A stretch of DNA of 64,000 bases from Pseudomonas sp. AFG_SD02_1510_Pfu_092. GTDB taxonomy: Bacteria > Pseudomonadota > Gammaproteobacteria > Pseudomonadales > Pseudomonadaceae. Shown here one piece after another: positions 8,761 through 17,309 of this stretch. The stretch is from contig NZ_PUQD01000004.1 in assembly GCF_003331055.1 (NCBI RefSeq), positions 86,906 to 150,905 of the forward strand. The letters are read 5' to 3'. A program made the translations under genes and the position numbers. Below the pieces are notes generated by a model. That model had not been told where the DNA came from and made no database searches. It saw only the letters and a program-made list of their open reading frames with translations. Each line of letters opens with the position of its first letter. Positions within the stretch are counted from its first letter, which is position 1.

Positions 8761-9770
8761 CGGCATGGTGGCTAATTCCCCTGGTTGCAGGGGCATCCCT
8801 GCTGCTGACCGCAGCGCTGCGGCGATACGCGCTGAACAGGCAGATCATCGATGTGCCCAACGCGCGCAGTTCGCACACCGTGCCTACCCCACGGGGCGGC
8901 GGCGTGGCCATTGTGCTGAGCTTCCTGGGCTGCTTGCCGCTGCTGGGCCTGGCCGGGGCAGTGCCGCTGCCGACGCTGGTCGCCATCGGTGGGGCCGGGG
9001 CGCTGATCGCGGTAATCGGCTTCATGGACGACCACGGCCATATCGCCGCCCGTTGGCGCCTGCTCGGCCACTTCGCTGCAGCCGCCTGGATGCTGTACTG
9101 GCTGGGCGGCATGGCGCCGCTGCAGGTGTTCGGCTTCACCCTCGACCTGCAGTGGTTCGGCTACATCCTGGCCGCGTTCTATAGCGTATGGATGCTCAAC
9201 CTGTATAACTTCATGGACGGCATCGACGGCATCGCCAGTGTCGAAGCCGTAACCGCCAGCCTCGGCATGGTGTTGCTTTCGGCGCTGGCCGGGGCGCCGC
9301 AGCTGATGGCGCTGCCACTGCTGCTGGCGGCAGCCACCTTCGGCTTCCTGTACTGGAACTTTCCGCCGGCCAAGATCTTCATGGGTGACGCTGGCAGCGG
9401 TTTCCTCGGTATCGTTCTGGCAGGCCTGTCGCTGCAAGCGGCCTGGGCCTCGCCACAGCTGTTCTGGTGTTGGCTGATTTTGCTGGGCGTGTTCGTGGTC
9501 GACGCCACGTTCACCCTGATGCGCCGCTTGTTGCGCGGTGACAAGGTGTACGAAGCACACCGCAGCCACGCTTATCAGTTCGCTTCGCGTCACTATGGCA
9601 AACACTTGCCGGTGACCCTGGCGGTGGCTGCGCTCAACCTGTTCTGGCTGCTGCCGGTAGCACTGTGTGTGCTGTTGCTGGGCCTGGATGGCGTATGGGG
9701 CGTGATCATTGCCTACCTGCCATTGGCATTTCTGGCCGTGCGCTGGCGCGCCGGTGAACTCGAACACTAG
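8757..9770 (+). CDS. wbpL: WbpL-like undecaprenyl-phosphate sugar-1-phosphate transferase
   Basis: This 337-residue multi-spanning protein is of the MraY/WecA (glycosyltransferase 4) superfamily. Family motifs are SSHTVPTPRGGGVAIV near residue 40, GFMDDHGH near residue 88 (the DD pair) and YNFMDGIDGIAS near residue 150. KIFMGDAGSGFLG near residue 205 and HRSHAYQ near residue 265 complete the catalytic set. It transfers a HexNAc-1-phosphate, probably FucNAc or QuiNAc, to undecaprenyl phosphate. This is the first step of repeat-unit synthesis, at the inner membrane. It sits next to wbpV and wbpM, which would supply the donor. Confidence 0.9.
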   Translation: MTAWWLIPLVAGASLLLTAALRRYALNRQIIDVPNARSSHTVPTPRGGGVAIVLSFLGCLPLLGLAGAVPLPTLVAIGGAGALIAVIGFMDDHGHIAARWRLLGHFAAAAWMLYWLGGMAPLQVFGFTLDLQWFGYILAAFYSVWMLNLYNFMDGIDGIASVEAVTASLGMVLLSALAGAPQLMALPLLLAAATFGFLYWNFPPAKIFMGDAGSGFLGIVLAGLSLQAAWASPQLFWCWLILLGVFVVDATFTLMRRLLRGDKVYEAHRSHAYQFASRHYGKHLPVTLAVAALNLFWLLPVALCVLLLGLDGVWGVIIAYLPLAFLAVRWRAGELEH

Positions 9771-9798
9771 CTAAAGTGATAGGAAGAACACGCTGGAC

Positions 9799-11826
9799 AT
9801 GTCACTTTGGAAAGCTCTCAGAGGCTCTATGGATAAGCTGCGTTCAAGACTGCTAGGACTACCTCGACGCCACAAACGGCTGATTCAGGTAGCGACCGAC
9901 GTGCTTCTGGTCTGGTTCGCACTGTGGCTGGCGTTTGTCGTGCGGCTGGGCATCGATGACCTGGCCAACCCTGTTCGTGACCACACCTGGTTGTTCGTCA
10001 CCGCGCCGATCATCTCGATTCCGCTGTTCATCCGCTTCGGCCTGTACCGGGCGGTGATGCGCTATTTCGGCAATGACGCGCTGATCGCGATCATCAAGGC
10101 GGTGACCCTGTCGGCGTTGATCCTCGGCTTCATCATCTACTGGGCCAGCAACCATCAGAACGTGGTGCCGCGCTCGATCACCTTCAATTACTGGTGGCTG
10201 AGCCTGATCATGGTCGGCGGCCTGCGCCTGGCCATGCGCCAGTACTTCCTTGGAGACTGGTTTGCCACGGCCGTGCAGCACGTGCCCTTTGCCAACCGCG
10301 ACGACGGCCTGCCGCGGGTGGCCATTTACGGTGCTGGCTCGGCCGGAAACCAGTTGGTGGCGGCGCTGCGCATGGGCAAGGCCATGCGCCCGGTCGCCTT
10401 CATTGATGACGATACCAGCATCACCGACCGGGTGATCGCTGGTCTGCAGGTGTATCAGCCGGAAAAGCTGCAACGCATGATCGACGACACCGGCGCTGAA
10501 GAAATCCTGCTGGCGCTGCCCTCGGTCAGCCGTAGCCGCCGCCGCGAAATCCTCAACCTGCTGGAAGGTTACCCGCTGCACGTGCGCAGTGTGCCCGGCT
10601 TCATGGACCTGGCCAGCGGCCGAGTCAAGGTGGACGACATTCAGGAAGTGGACATCGCCGATCTGCTGGGCCGCGATGCGGTACCGGCGCAAGGCGACCT
10701 GCTACAGCACTGCATCATCGACCAGACAGTGATGGTCACCGGTGCTGGCGGCTCTATCGGCTCCGAACTGTGCCGCCAGATCCTCGGCCAGACGCCGCGC
10801 ACCCTGCTGTTGTTCGAGCACAGCGAATTCAACCTGTACACCATTGCCAGCGAACTGGAGCAGCGCATTGTCCGTGAAGGCCTGGCCGTGCAGTTGATTC
10901 CGATCCTCGGCTCGGTACGTGACCAGGCGAAGATGCTCGATGTGATGCGCGCTTGGCAAGTAGACACCGTCTATCATGCCGCGGCTTACAAGCACGTGCC
11001 CATTGTCGAACACAACATTGCCGAAGGCCTGTCGAACAACGTCTTTGGCACCCTGTACACCGCCCAGGCAGCCCTGCAGGCCGGGGTTGCCAACTTCGTG
11101 CTGATTTCCACCGACAAGGCTGTGCGCCCGACCAACGTGATGGGCAGTACCAAGCGCCTTGCCGAAATGGTGCTGCAGGCCCTCAGCCGCGAGCTGGCGC
11201 CGGTACTGATGGGTGACACCGGCAATGTCTCGCAGGTCAACAAGACCCGCTTCACCATGGTGCGCTTTGGCAATGTGCTGGGCTCGTCGGGCTCGGTCAT
11301 ACCGCTGTTCCACAAGCAGATCAAGGCAGGTGGTCCGCTGACAGTGACTCACCCGAAAATCACCCGCTACTTCATGACCATCCCCGAGGCCGCGCAATTG
11401 GTGATCCAGGCCGGCTCCATGGGGCAGGGCGGTGATGTGTTCGTGCTGGACATGGGCGAGCCGGTGAAAATTGTCGAGCTGGCGGAAAAGATGATTCACC
11501 TGTCCGGTTTCAGCATCCGCTCCGAGCGCAATCCGTTGGGCGACATCGCCATCAACTTCACCGGCCTGCGCCCGGGCGAAAAGTTGTACGAAGAGCTGCT
11601 GATCGGTGACAACGTGATTGCCACGCGTCACCCCATGATCATGAGTGCCCACGAAGACTATCTGCCCTGGGAAGTGCTGAAGCAGCGCCTTGACGCCCTG
11701 CGCGCAGCGACCGCAGAGGATGACTTCGCCACTGTGCGCCAGCTGCTGCGCGACACCGTGAGCGGCTATGTGCCAGGTGGGGAAATCGTGGACTGGCTGT
11801 ACCAGCGCCGGCGCATGGAGCCCTGA
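9799..11826 (+). CDS. wbpM: WbpM-like membrane-bound UDP-GlcNAc 4,6-dehydratase
   Basis: This 675-residue protein has an N-terminal region with four membrane helices (about residues 30-150). A first Rossmann domain follows ([18 protein letters not shown]), then the catalytic extended SDR domain starting with [19 protein letters not shown]. In that domain [17 protein letters not shown] shows the WbpM/FlaA1-type site in which Met-x-x-x-Lys (MGSTK) replaces Tyr-x-x-x-Lys. It converts UDP-GlcNAc to the 4-keto-6-deoxy sugar used for FucNAc/QuiNAc. The ATG at 9829 ([14 protein letters not shown]) has a nearby AGAGG and matches the P. aeruginosa start better, so the first 10 codons may not be translated. 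Confidence 0.93.
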   Translation: MSLWKALRGSMDKLRSRLLGLPRRHKRLIQVATDVLLVWFALWLAFVVRLGIDDLANPVRDHTWLFVTAPIISIPLFIRFGLYRAVMRYFGNDALIAIIKAVTLSALILGFIIYWASNHQNVVPRSITFNYWWLSLIMVGGLRLAMRQYFLGDWFATAVQHVPFANRDDGLPRVAIYGAGSAGNQLVAALRMGKAMRPVAFIDDDTSITDRVIAGLQVYQPEKLQRMIDDTGAEEILLALPSVSRSRRREILNLLEGYPLHVRSVPGFMDLASGRVKVDDIQEVDIADLLGRDAVPAQGDLLQHCIIDQTVMVTGAGGSIGSELCRQILGQTPRTLLLFEHSEFNLYTIASELEQRIVREGLAVQLIPILGSVRDQAKMLDVMRAWQVDTVYHAAAYKHVPIVEHNIAEGLSNNVFGTLYTAQAALQAGVANFVLISTDKAVRPTNVMGSTKRLAEMVLQALSRELAPVLMGDTGNVSQVNKTRFTMVRFGNVLGSSGSVIPLFHKQIKAGGPLTVTHPKITRYFMTIPEAAQLVIQAGSMGQGGDVFVLDMGEPVKIVELAEKMIHLSGFSIRSERNPLGDIAINFTGLRPGEKLYEELLIGDNVIATRHPMIMSAHEDYLPWEVLKQRLDALRAATAEDDFATVRQLLRDTVSGYVPGGEIVDWLYQRRRMEP

Positions 11827-11848
11827 ACGCTGCTCACTTGTAAAAGCA

Positions 11849-11871
11849 GGCGTTGCCGGCAGTGCAACGCC
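11849..11871 (+). other. Perfect 8-bp hairpin between wbpM and rmlB
   Basis: GGCGTTGC and GCAACGCC flank a 7-base loop in the 100-base gap. No T-run follows, so it is not a classical terminator. A second hairpin (AACTTCA/TGAAGTT, 11878-11898) lies immediately downstream. Together they may be a weak terminator, a processing site or an attenuator separating the wbp and rml parts of the operon. Confidence 0.45.
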
Positions 11872-11926
11872 CACATGAACTTCAAACGTTGTGAAGTTTG
11901 AACGCGAAATTGGGAAGAACTGAACG

Positions 11927-12997
11927 ATGACTATTCTGGTAACTGGTGGTGCGGGCTTCATTGGCGCGAACTTCGTGCTCGACTGGCTGGCCGATAATGA
12001 CGAGGCCGTGGTCAACCTCGACAAACTCACCTACGCGGGCAACTTGCAGACCCTGAGCAGCCTGCAAGGCGACCAGCGCCACATCTTCGTGCACGGCGAC
12101 ATCGGTAATTCCGAGCTGGTTGCCCGCCTGCTGCAGGAGCACCAGCCGCGCGCCATCGTCAACTTTGCCGCCGAGTCCCACGTCGACCGCTCGATCCACG
12201 GCCCGGAAGACTTCATCGAAACCAACATCGTCGGCACCTTCCGCCTGCTGGAAGCGGTACGCGCCTACTGGGGCGGCCTGGATGAGCCGGCGCGCCAGGC
12301 GTTTCGCTTCCTGCATGTGTCCACCGACGAAGTGTACGGTTCGCTGGCCGCCGACGAACCGGCTTTCACCGAGACCCACCAGTACCAGCCGAACAGCCCG
12401 TACTCGGCGAGCAAGGCCGCCAGCGATCACCTGGTGCGCTCCTACCACCACACCTACGGCCTGCCGGTGCTGACCACCAATTGCTCGAACAACTATGGCC
12501 CGTATCATTTCCCGGAAAAACTCATCCCGCTGATGATCGTCAACGCCCTGGCCGGCAAACCGCTGCCGGTGTACGGCGACGGCCAGCAGATTCGTGACTG
12601 GCTGTACGTCAAGGACCACTGCAGCGCCATCCGCCGCGTGCTGGAGGCCGGCAAGACCGGCGAGGTATACAACGTGGGCGGCTGGAACGAAAAGCCCAAC
12701 CTGGAAATCGTCAACCGCGTGTGCGCCCTGCTGGACGAACTGCGCCCCCGCGCCGACGGCAAGCCCTACGCCGAGCAGATTACCTACGTGACCGACCGCC
12801 CCGGGCATGATCGTCGTTACGCCATCGACGCCCACAAACTCGAGCGCGAACTGGGCTGGAAGCCTGCCGAAACCTTCGAAACCGGCATTCGCAAGACCGT
12901 GGCCTGGTACCTCGACAACCAGGAGTGGGTGCAGAACGTGCAGTCCGGCAGCTACCGCGACTGGGTAGAAAAAAACTACGCAGGGCGCTCGGCATGA
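11927..12997 (+). CDS. rmlB: dTDP-glucose 4,6-dehydratase
   Basis: This 356-residue extended SDR begins [17 protein letters not shown]. It has DKLTYAGNL, the signature [11 protein letters not shown], and the catalytic block STDEVYGSL with PYSASKA (Tyr-x-x-x-Lys). These are diagnostic of RmlB. It converts dTDP-glucose to dTDP-4-keto-6-deoxyglucose, the branch point for dTDP-L-rhamnose and dTDP-amino sugars such as Fuc3NAc or Qui3NAc. The gene follows two hairpins after wbpM and overlaps rmlD by 4 bases. Confidence 0.97.
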   Translation: MTILVTGGAGFIGANFVLDWLADNDEAVVNLDKLTYAGNLQTLSSLQGDQRHIFVHGDIGNSELVARLLQEHQPRAIVNFAAESHVDRSIHGPEDFIETNIVGTFRLLEAVRAYWGGLDEPARQAFRFLHVSTDEVYGSLAADEPAFTETHQYQPNSPYSASKAASDHLVRSYHHTYGLPVLTTNCSNNYGPYHFPEKLIPLMIVNALAGKPLPVYGDGQQIRDWLYVKDHCSAIRRVLEAGKTGEVYNVGGWNEKPNLEIVNRVCALLDELRPRADGKPYAEQITYVTDRPGHDRRYAIDAHKLERELGWKPAETFETGIRKTVAWYLDNQEWVQNVQSGSYRDWVEKNYAGRSA

Positions 12998-13890
12998 AAA
13001 TTCTGCTACTGGGCATGGACGGCCAGGTCGGCTGGGAGCTGCAACGCAGCCTGGCCCCGCTGGGCCAGTTGCTGGCGTTGAACGCTCGCAGCCAGCCGCA
13101 CTGCGGCGACCTGGCCAACCTGCCAGGCCTGGCCGAAACCGTGCGCGCCTATGCTCCCGATGTCATCGTCAACGCCGCCGCCTACACCGCTGTGGATAAA
13201 GCTGAAAGCGACCGCGAACAAGCCTTCAAGATAAACGCCGACGCTGTCGGCGTACTGGCCAGCGCCGCCGCCGACTGCGGCGCACTGCTGGTGCATTATT
13301 CCACCGACTACGTGTTCCCGGGGCAGGGCACCCAGGCCTGGCGCGAGGACGACAGCGTCGGCCCGCTGAATGCTTATGGCGAAAGCAAGCTGGCTGGCGA
13401 ACAGGCCATCCTGGCTGCCGGTTGCCAGCACCTGATCTTCCGCACCTGCTGGGTGTATGCCGCACGTGGCAACAACTTCGCCAAGACCATGCTGCGCCTG
13501 GCTGCGGAGCGCGACAGCCTGGGCGTGATCGATGACCAGCATGGCGCCCCGACCGGTGCCGAACTGATCGCCGACATCACCGCCCACGCCATCATCGCCA
13601 CCCGGCGCGAGCCGGCCCTGGCCGGCCTGTACCACCTGGCGGCGGCCGGCGAAACCACCTGGTGCGGCTACGCCCGTTACGTGCTGGAGCAAGCTACGGC
13701 GCTGGGCGTGCCATTGAAAGCCCACGCCGAACAGGTCAACCCTTTGACCACCGATGCCTACCCGACCCCGGCCAAGCGGCCGGCCAACTCGCGTCTGGAC
13801 ACCCATAAACTGCAGCAAGCCTTTGCCCTGACCCTGCCAGACTGGCGCCTGGGTGTGGCTCGCATGCTTACGGAAATACACGAGAAATGA
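12994..13890 (+). CDS. rmlD: dTDP-4-dehydrorhamnose reductase
   Basis: This 298-residue SDR begins [20 protein letters not shown], the RmlD version of the Gly-rich loop. [13 protein letters not shown], the STDYVFPG block and [11 protein letters not shown] (YxxxK) follow in the family order. It makes dTDP-L-rhamnose using NAD(P)H. The ATG at 12994 overlaps the rmlB stop (ATGA), and extensions upstream are inside rmlB. Its substrate normally comes from RmlC, which is not encoded in this window. Confidence 0.96.
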   Translation: MKILLLGMDGQVGWELQRSLAPLGQLLALNARSQPHCGDLANLPGLAETVRAYAPDVIVNAAAYTAVDKAESDREQAFKINADAVGVLASAAADCGALLVHYSTDYVFPGQGTQAWREDDSVGPLNAYGESKLAGEQAILAAGCQHLIFRTCWVYAARGNNFAKTMLRLAAERDSLGVIDDQHGAPTGAELIADITAHAIIATRREPALAGLYHLAAAGETTWCGYARYVLEQATALGVPLKAHAEQVNPLTTDAYPTPAKRPANSRLDTHKLQQAFALTLPDWRLGVARMLTEIHEK

Positions 13891-14777
13891 CCACTATGAA
13901 GCGTAAAGGCATCATTCTGGCGGGCGGGTCGGGTACCCGTCTGCACCCCGCGACCCTGGCTATTTCCAAGCAGCTGCTGCCGGTTTACGACAAGCCGATG
14001 ATCTACTACCCGCTGACCACCCTGATGCTGGCGGGCATCGAGGACATCCTTATCATCTCCACCCCGCAGGACACCCCGCGATTCGAGCAACTGCTCGGCG
14101 ACGGCCACCAGTGGGGCATCAATATCAGCTACGCCGTGCAGGCCTCGCCAGACGGTTTGGCACAGGCTTTCCTGATTGGTGAAGACTTTATCGGCAACGA
14201 CCTGTCGGCGCTGGTGCTGGGTGACAACATCTATTACGGCCACGACTTCCAGCAACTGCTGCGCAACGCAATGGAACGTGGCGAGGGCGCCAGCGTGTTC
14301 GCCTACCACGTGCACGACCCGGAGCGCTACGGCGTGGTCGAGTTCGATGAGAAGGGCAAGGCGATCAGCCTGGAAGAAAAGCCAGCCAAGCCGAAGTCCA
14401 GCTATGCCGTGACCGGGTTGTACTTCTACGACAAGGACGTGGTCGAGATTGCCAAAGGTATCAAGCCGTCTGCGCGGGGTGAGCTGGAAATCACTGATCT
14501 GAACCGTGTGTATCTGGAGCAGAACCGCCTGTCGGTGGAAATCATGGGGCGCGGGTATGCCTGGCTGGATACCGGGACGCATGATTCGTTGCTGGAGGCT
14601 AGTGGGTATATCGCGACCATTGAGCGGCGGCAGGGGTTGAAAGTGGCTTGCCCGGAAGAGGTGGCGTACAGGCAGGGGTGGATTGGGGCGGAGCAGCTGT
14701 TGAAGCTGGCTGAGCCGTTGGCGAAGAATGGGTATGGGCAGTATTTGAAGCGGTTGGTGGGGGATAGGGTTTATTGA
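13887..14777 (+). CDS. rmlA: Glucose-1-phosphate thymidylyltransferase
   Basis: This 296-residue nucleotidyltransferase has the signature [20 protein letters not shown] followed by [30 protein letters not shown] and FVEEKP-like [11 protein letters not shown] follow. It makes dTDP-glucose, the first step of the rml pathway. ATG 13887 overlaps rmlD by 4 bases, and an ATG three codons later is also possible. The last ~200 bases use less GC-rich third positions and more TTG/GGG codons than the front of the gene. This may mark the approach to a recombination boundary. The usual partner rmlC does not follow. Confidence 0.97.
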   Translation: MTTMKRKGIILAGGSGTRLHPATLAISKQLLPVYDKPMIYYPLTTLMLAGIEDILIISTPQDTPRFEQLLGDGHQWGINISYAVQASPDGLAQAFLIGEDFIGNDLSALVLGDNIYYGHDFQQLLRNAMERGEGASVFAYHVHDPERYGVVEFDEKGKAISLEEKPAKPKSSYAVTGLYFYDKDVVEIAKGIKPSARGELEITDLNRVYLEQNRLSVEIMGRGYAWLDTGTHDSLLEASGYIATIERRQGLKVACPEEVAYRQGWIGAEQLLKLAEPLAKNGYGQYLKRLVGDRVY

Positions 14778-14946
14778 GAGGGCATGAGCTGCATCTGGAC
14801 CCTTTGTTCCTCTCAATCGCAATCACGAATCTGTGGCGTGCAACACAGTGCAGGCTACCTGAAAATGGTGATCGTAGCGCGGCTATTAGCCTAACGCTGA
14901 TACGATACCGCAGCATTTACACGCCCCTTTCGGCGCACTTCATGGA

Positions 14947-14968
14947 CCCACCTTAAGGTGGGTTTTTT
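14947..14968 (+). terminator. Rho-independent terminator of the O-antigen operon
   Basis: A stem of CCCACC and GGTGGG with a TTAA loop is followed by TTTTTT. It lies about 170 bases after rmlA and would end the long + strand transcript. Confidence 0.85.
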
Positions 14969-15081
14969 AATTCAGATCATAAAGATTCGCCGATCGAAAT
15001 CCGCATGGAGAAGGTTGGCGGAGCCTGTTCGGGGCTACCTGGAGGTGGTCGAATTTACCTAGCTATCCAGGCGCGTCTGAG

Positions 15082-15109
15082 GCAAGCCCCATCAGTGGGG
15101 CTTGCTTTT
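15082..15109 (+). terminator. Second rho-independent terminator
   Basis: A perfect 10-bp stem (GCAAGCCCCA / TGGGGCTTGC) with a TCAG loop is followed by TTTT. It stands in tandem with the terminator 120 bases upstream and isolates the acyltransferase genes from operon read-through. Confidence 0.85.
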
Positions 15110-15189
15110 GAGAAAATAGAGAACTCCGACGAAAAAAAGGCCGCAAGGGCTAGCAAAACGGTATCATCCACCGTTTCTTCAAGGGCCCC

Positions 15190-17205
15190 ATGACAGGGAA
15201 TTCAGAGATGCAAGTCAGCAAAGTGTCCTATCGTCCAGACATAGACGGATTAAGAGCTCTGGCGGTGTTAGCGGTAGTAATATTTCATTTCAATAAGCAA
15301 TGGTTGCCTGGTGGATTCGTCGGTGTCGACATATTTTTTGTCATCTCAGGATATTTGATCACAGGTATTATTTTTAAACAGGCAGCCAAGGGAGAGTTTT
15401 CCTTTGTAGATTTTTATATAAGAAGAGCTCGAAGAATCTTGCCCGCTGCCTTCTTGCTTATTTTTGTCACTGTGATTTTTGGGTTGGCTTTCATGGTGCC
15501 GATGGATGCGAAGGACTTGGCTTCCTCGGCAGTAGCATCCATTTTTTCGGTTTCAAATGTATATTTCTGGAAATATCTGGATGTAAGTTATTTTGCCGCG
15601 TCTTCTGACATGGTTCCGCTGCTGCATATGTGGTCGCTAGGTGTAGAGGAGCAGTTTTACTTGGTGTGGCCGGCTTTGCTTGTCGGTCTATATAAAGTTG
15701 GCGGAAGAAAAACATTGGTTTTTGCGGCGGTGCTAATATCTCTGGCATCCGTGCTGTATGGCGAAAGCAAGCTGGTCTCTGATCCTAAGTTTTCCTACTA
15801 CATGCTTCCTTCGCGAGCTGGTGAACTGCTGATCGGTGCGCTCGCCTTTTTTGCAAGTGAGAGTTGGAAAAGCCGTATCAGTAAAAGTGTTGCGCAGATT
15901 ATAGCACTCGCCGGTATGGCCGCTGTCGGCTATTCAATTGCGTTTATAAGCGAGTCCGGAGGGTTTCCGGGAATTATTTCGTTGTTGCCGGTGGTAGGCG
16001 TTGCTTCTGTGATTTTTTCGGGGGCGGTTGGTAAGAATGTTGTGAGTTCGTGCTTGTCCTTTCGGCCTCTAGTTTTTATCGGGCTTGTCTCATTCTCTCT
16101 TTATCTGTGGCACTGGCCGATTTTGGCATATTACCGCTACGCGTATGGTCAACCCACAGGGTATGGTTACTGGATTTGCAGCGCGTTGCTACTCGCCACA
16201 ACATTGATTTCTTATTACGTTGTGGAAGTGCCTTTCAGACGACCAGCGAAGCAAATTTTGAGCGTTAAAGGCGTTGCAGTTGCTTTGACGGCTATATTGA
16301 CCGTAACCGTCTCTTACTACGCCATAGGTACCAAAGGCTTAGTGAAAGAGCTGTCGCCGGAAGGTTATCACGCTAAAGTTACGGAGCATTTTAATCAAAC
16401 TAAAGCCGCATACCGCTACGAGTATAACTGCCAAACTTCACGTGCCGATGCCAGTCTGATGACGTTGGATCGCTGCCTTATTGGCCCCGGTAACAAGAAA
16501 CCAAGCGTCTTGATTTTTGGTGATTCGAATTCGGCCCACTACGTTGGCTATTGGAAGGTGGTGGCGGAAAATCGGGGTGTCACAATGCGCAATATTGCGC
16601 ATGATTCTTGTGTGCCGTTCGCGGGTGAAAAAAGCCGACCGTATGTGAAAGTGGCGAGTCGGGACTCCTGTCAAAAGTTCAATACATTGGTTCGAGAGAG
16701 CTTTGGCAGTTTTGACACCCTGATCGTTAGCGCAGATTGGGAAGGCTACAAGTACAGAACCAAGAACTATGTAGAAGACATCGAGGGCTTGGTCAAAGAG
16801 CTGTCGGCTACAGGCAAAAATATCATCATTGGACTTAAGGTGCCGATTTTCAGAGGTTACGACAGAGCCTGTGATCTTAAAGCCATCAAGATCCCAGGAA
16901 TCCACTGTGCCGAACGAGGCGTGTATGCTGACCCTGGTGAGACGGAAATAAATAATCAGATCATCGCTATTGCGCAAAAGTATAGCAACGTCAAGACGTT
17001 CACGCTAAGAAACTACATTTGTACTGACGGCACTTGCTCCGCCTATCTGCGAGGGAAACCCATCTATTTCGATCTCGGTCATTTGAGCATGGCTGGATCT
17101 GAGCAGATTGGACAGCTATCGATTGCCGAGAAAAACAGGCCCGGATTGCTTTTCTCAAAAATAGAGCCTGATGAGGCGAACATGCTGTCGCCTCCATCTC
17201 GATAG
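15190..17205 (+). CDS. OafA-like acyltransferase 3 / SGNH-hydrolase fusion (copy 1)
   Basis: This protein has up to 671 residues. The N-terminal acyltransferase-3 domain (about 10 helices, residues 15-370) starts YRPDIDGLRALAVLAVVIFH. It carries the FFVISGYLITG and LLHMWSLGVEEQFYL motifs. The C-terminal periplasmic SGNH domain (about 420-650) has FGDSNSAH (catalytic Ser) and FDLGHLS (Asp-x-x-His). Such two-domain proteins O-acetylate O-antigen or other surface glycans. ATG 15208 (MQVSKVSYRPD) has GGGAA upstream and is the likelier start. The gene is AT-richer than the O-antigen operon and closely related to the next gene. Confidence 0.9.
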   Translation: MTGNSEMQVSKVSYRPDIDGLRALAVLAVVIFHFNKQWLPGGFVGVDIFFVISGYLITGIIFKQAAKGEFSFVDFYIRRARRILPAAFLLIFVTVIFGLAFMVPMDAKDLASSAVASIFSVSNVYFWKYLDVSYFAASSDMVPLLHMWSLGVEEQFYLVWPALLVGLYKVGGRKTLVFAAVLISLASVLYGESKLVSDPKFSYYMLPSRAGELLIGALAFFASESWKSRISKSVAQIIALAGMAAVGYSIAFISESGGFPGIISLLPVVGVASVIFSGAVGKNVVSSCLSFRPLVFIGLVSFSLYLWHWPILAYYRYAYGQPTGYGYWICSALLLATTLISYYVVEVPFRRPAKQILSVKGVAVALTAILTVTVSYYAIGTKGLVKELSPEGYHAKVTEHFNQTKAAYRYEYNCQTSRADASLMTLDRCLIGPGNKKPSVLIFGDSNSAHYVGYWKVVAENRGVTMRNIAHDSCVPFAGEKSRPYVKVASRDSCQKFNTLVRESFGSFDTLIVSADWEGYKYRTKNYVEDIEGLVKELSATGKNIIIGLKVPIFRGYDRACDLKAIKIPGIHCAERGVYADPGETEINNQIIAIAQKYSNVKTFTLRNYICTDGTCSAYLRGKPIYFDLGHLSMAGSEQIGQLSIAEKNRPGLLFSKIEPDEANMLSPPSR

Positions 17206-17309
17206 CTATGGCATTTAAATAGTTTATACCAGTGCTAAATTTGTAGGGGAGTTCCATATGTCGCGTTCTACATACCTTGTGAAGGGCGATGCCCTATGAA
17301 AGGGAAGTC

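Larger units (their letters stand above)
14778..15189. other. 412-base gap after rmlA
   Basis: There is no credible gene, and in particular no rmlC or rmlC remnant that I can see. The stretch holds two strong hairpin terminators (14947-14968 and 15082-15109). It marks the switch from GC-rich operon genes to the AT-richer acyltransferase pair. A promoter for the acyltransferases may lie between 15110 and 15189, but I see no clear boxes. Confidence 0.6.

Noticed and set aside
10702..12030. 442-codon - strand frame across wbpM and rmlB
   Set aside because: It runs antisense through two well-supported genes and has no motif.
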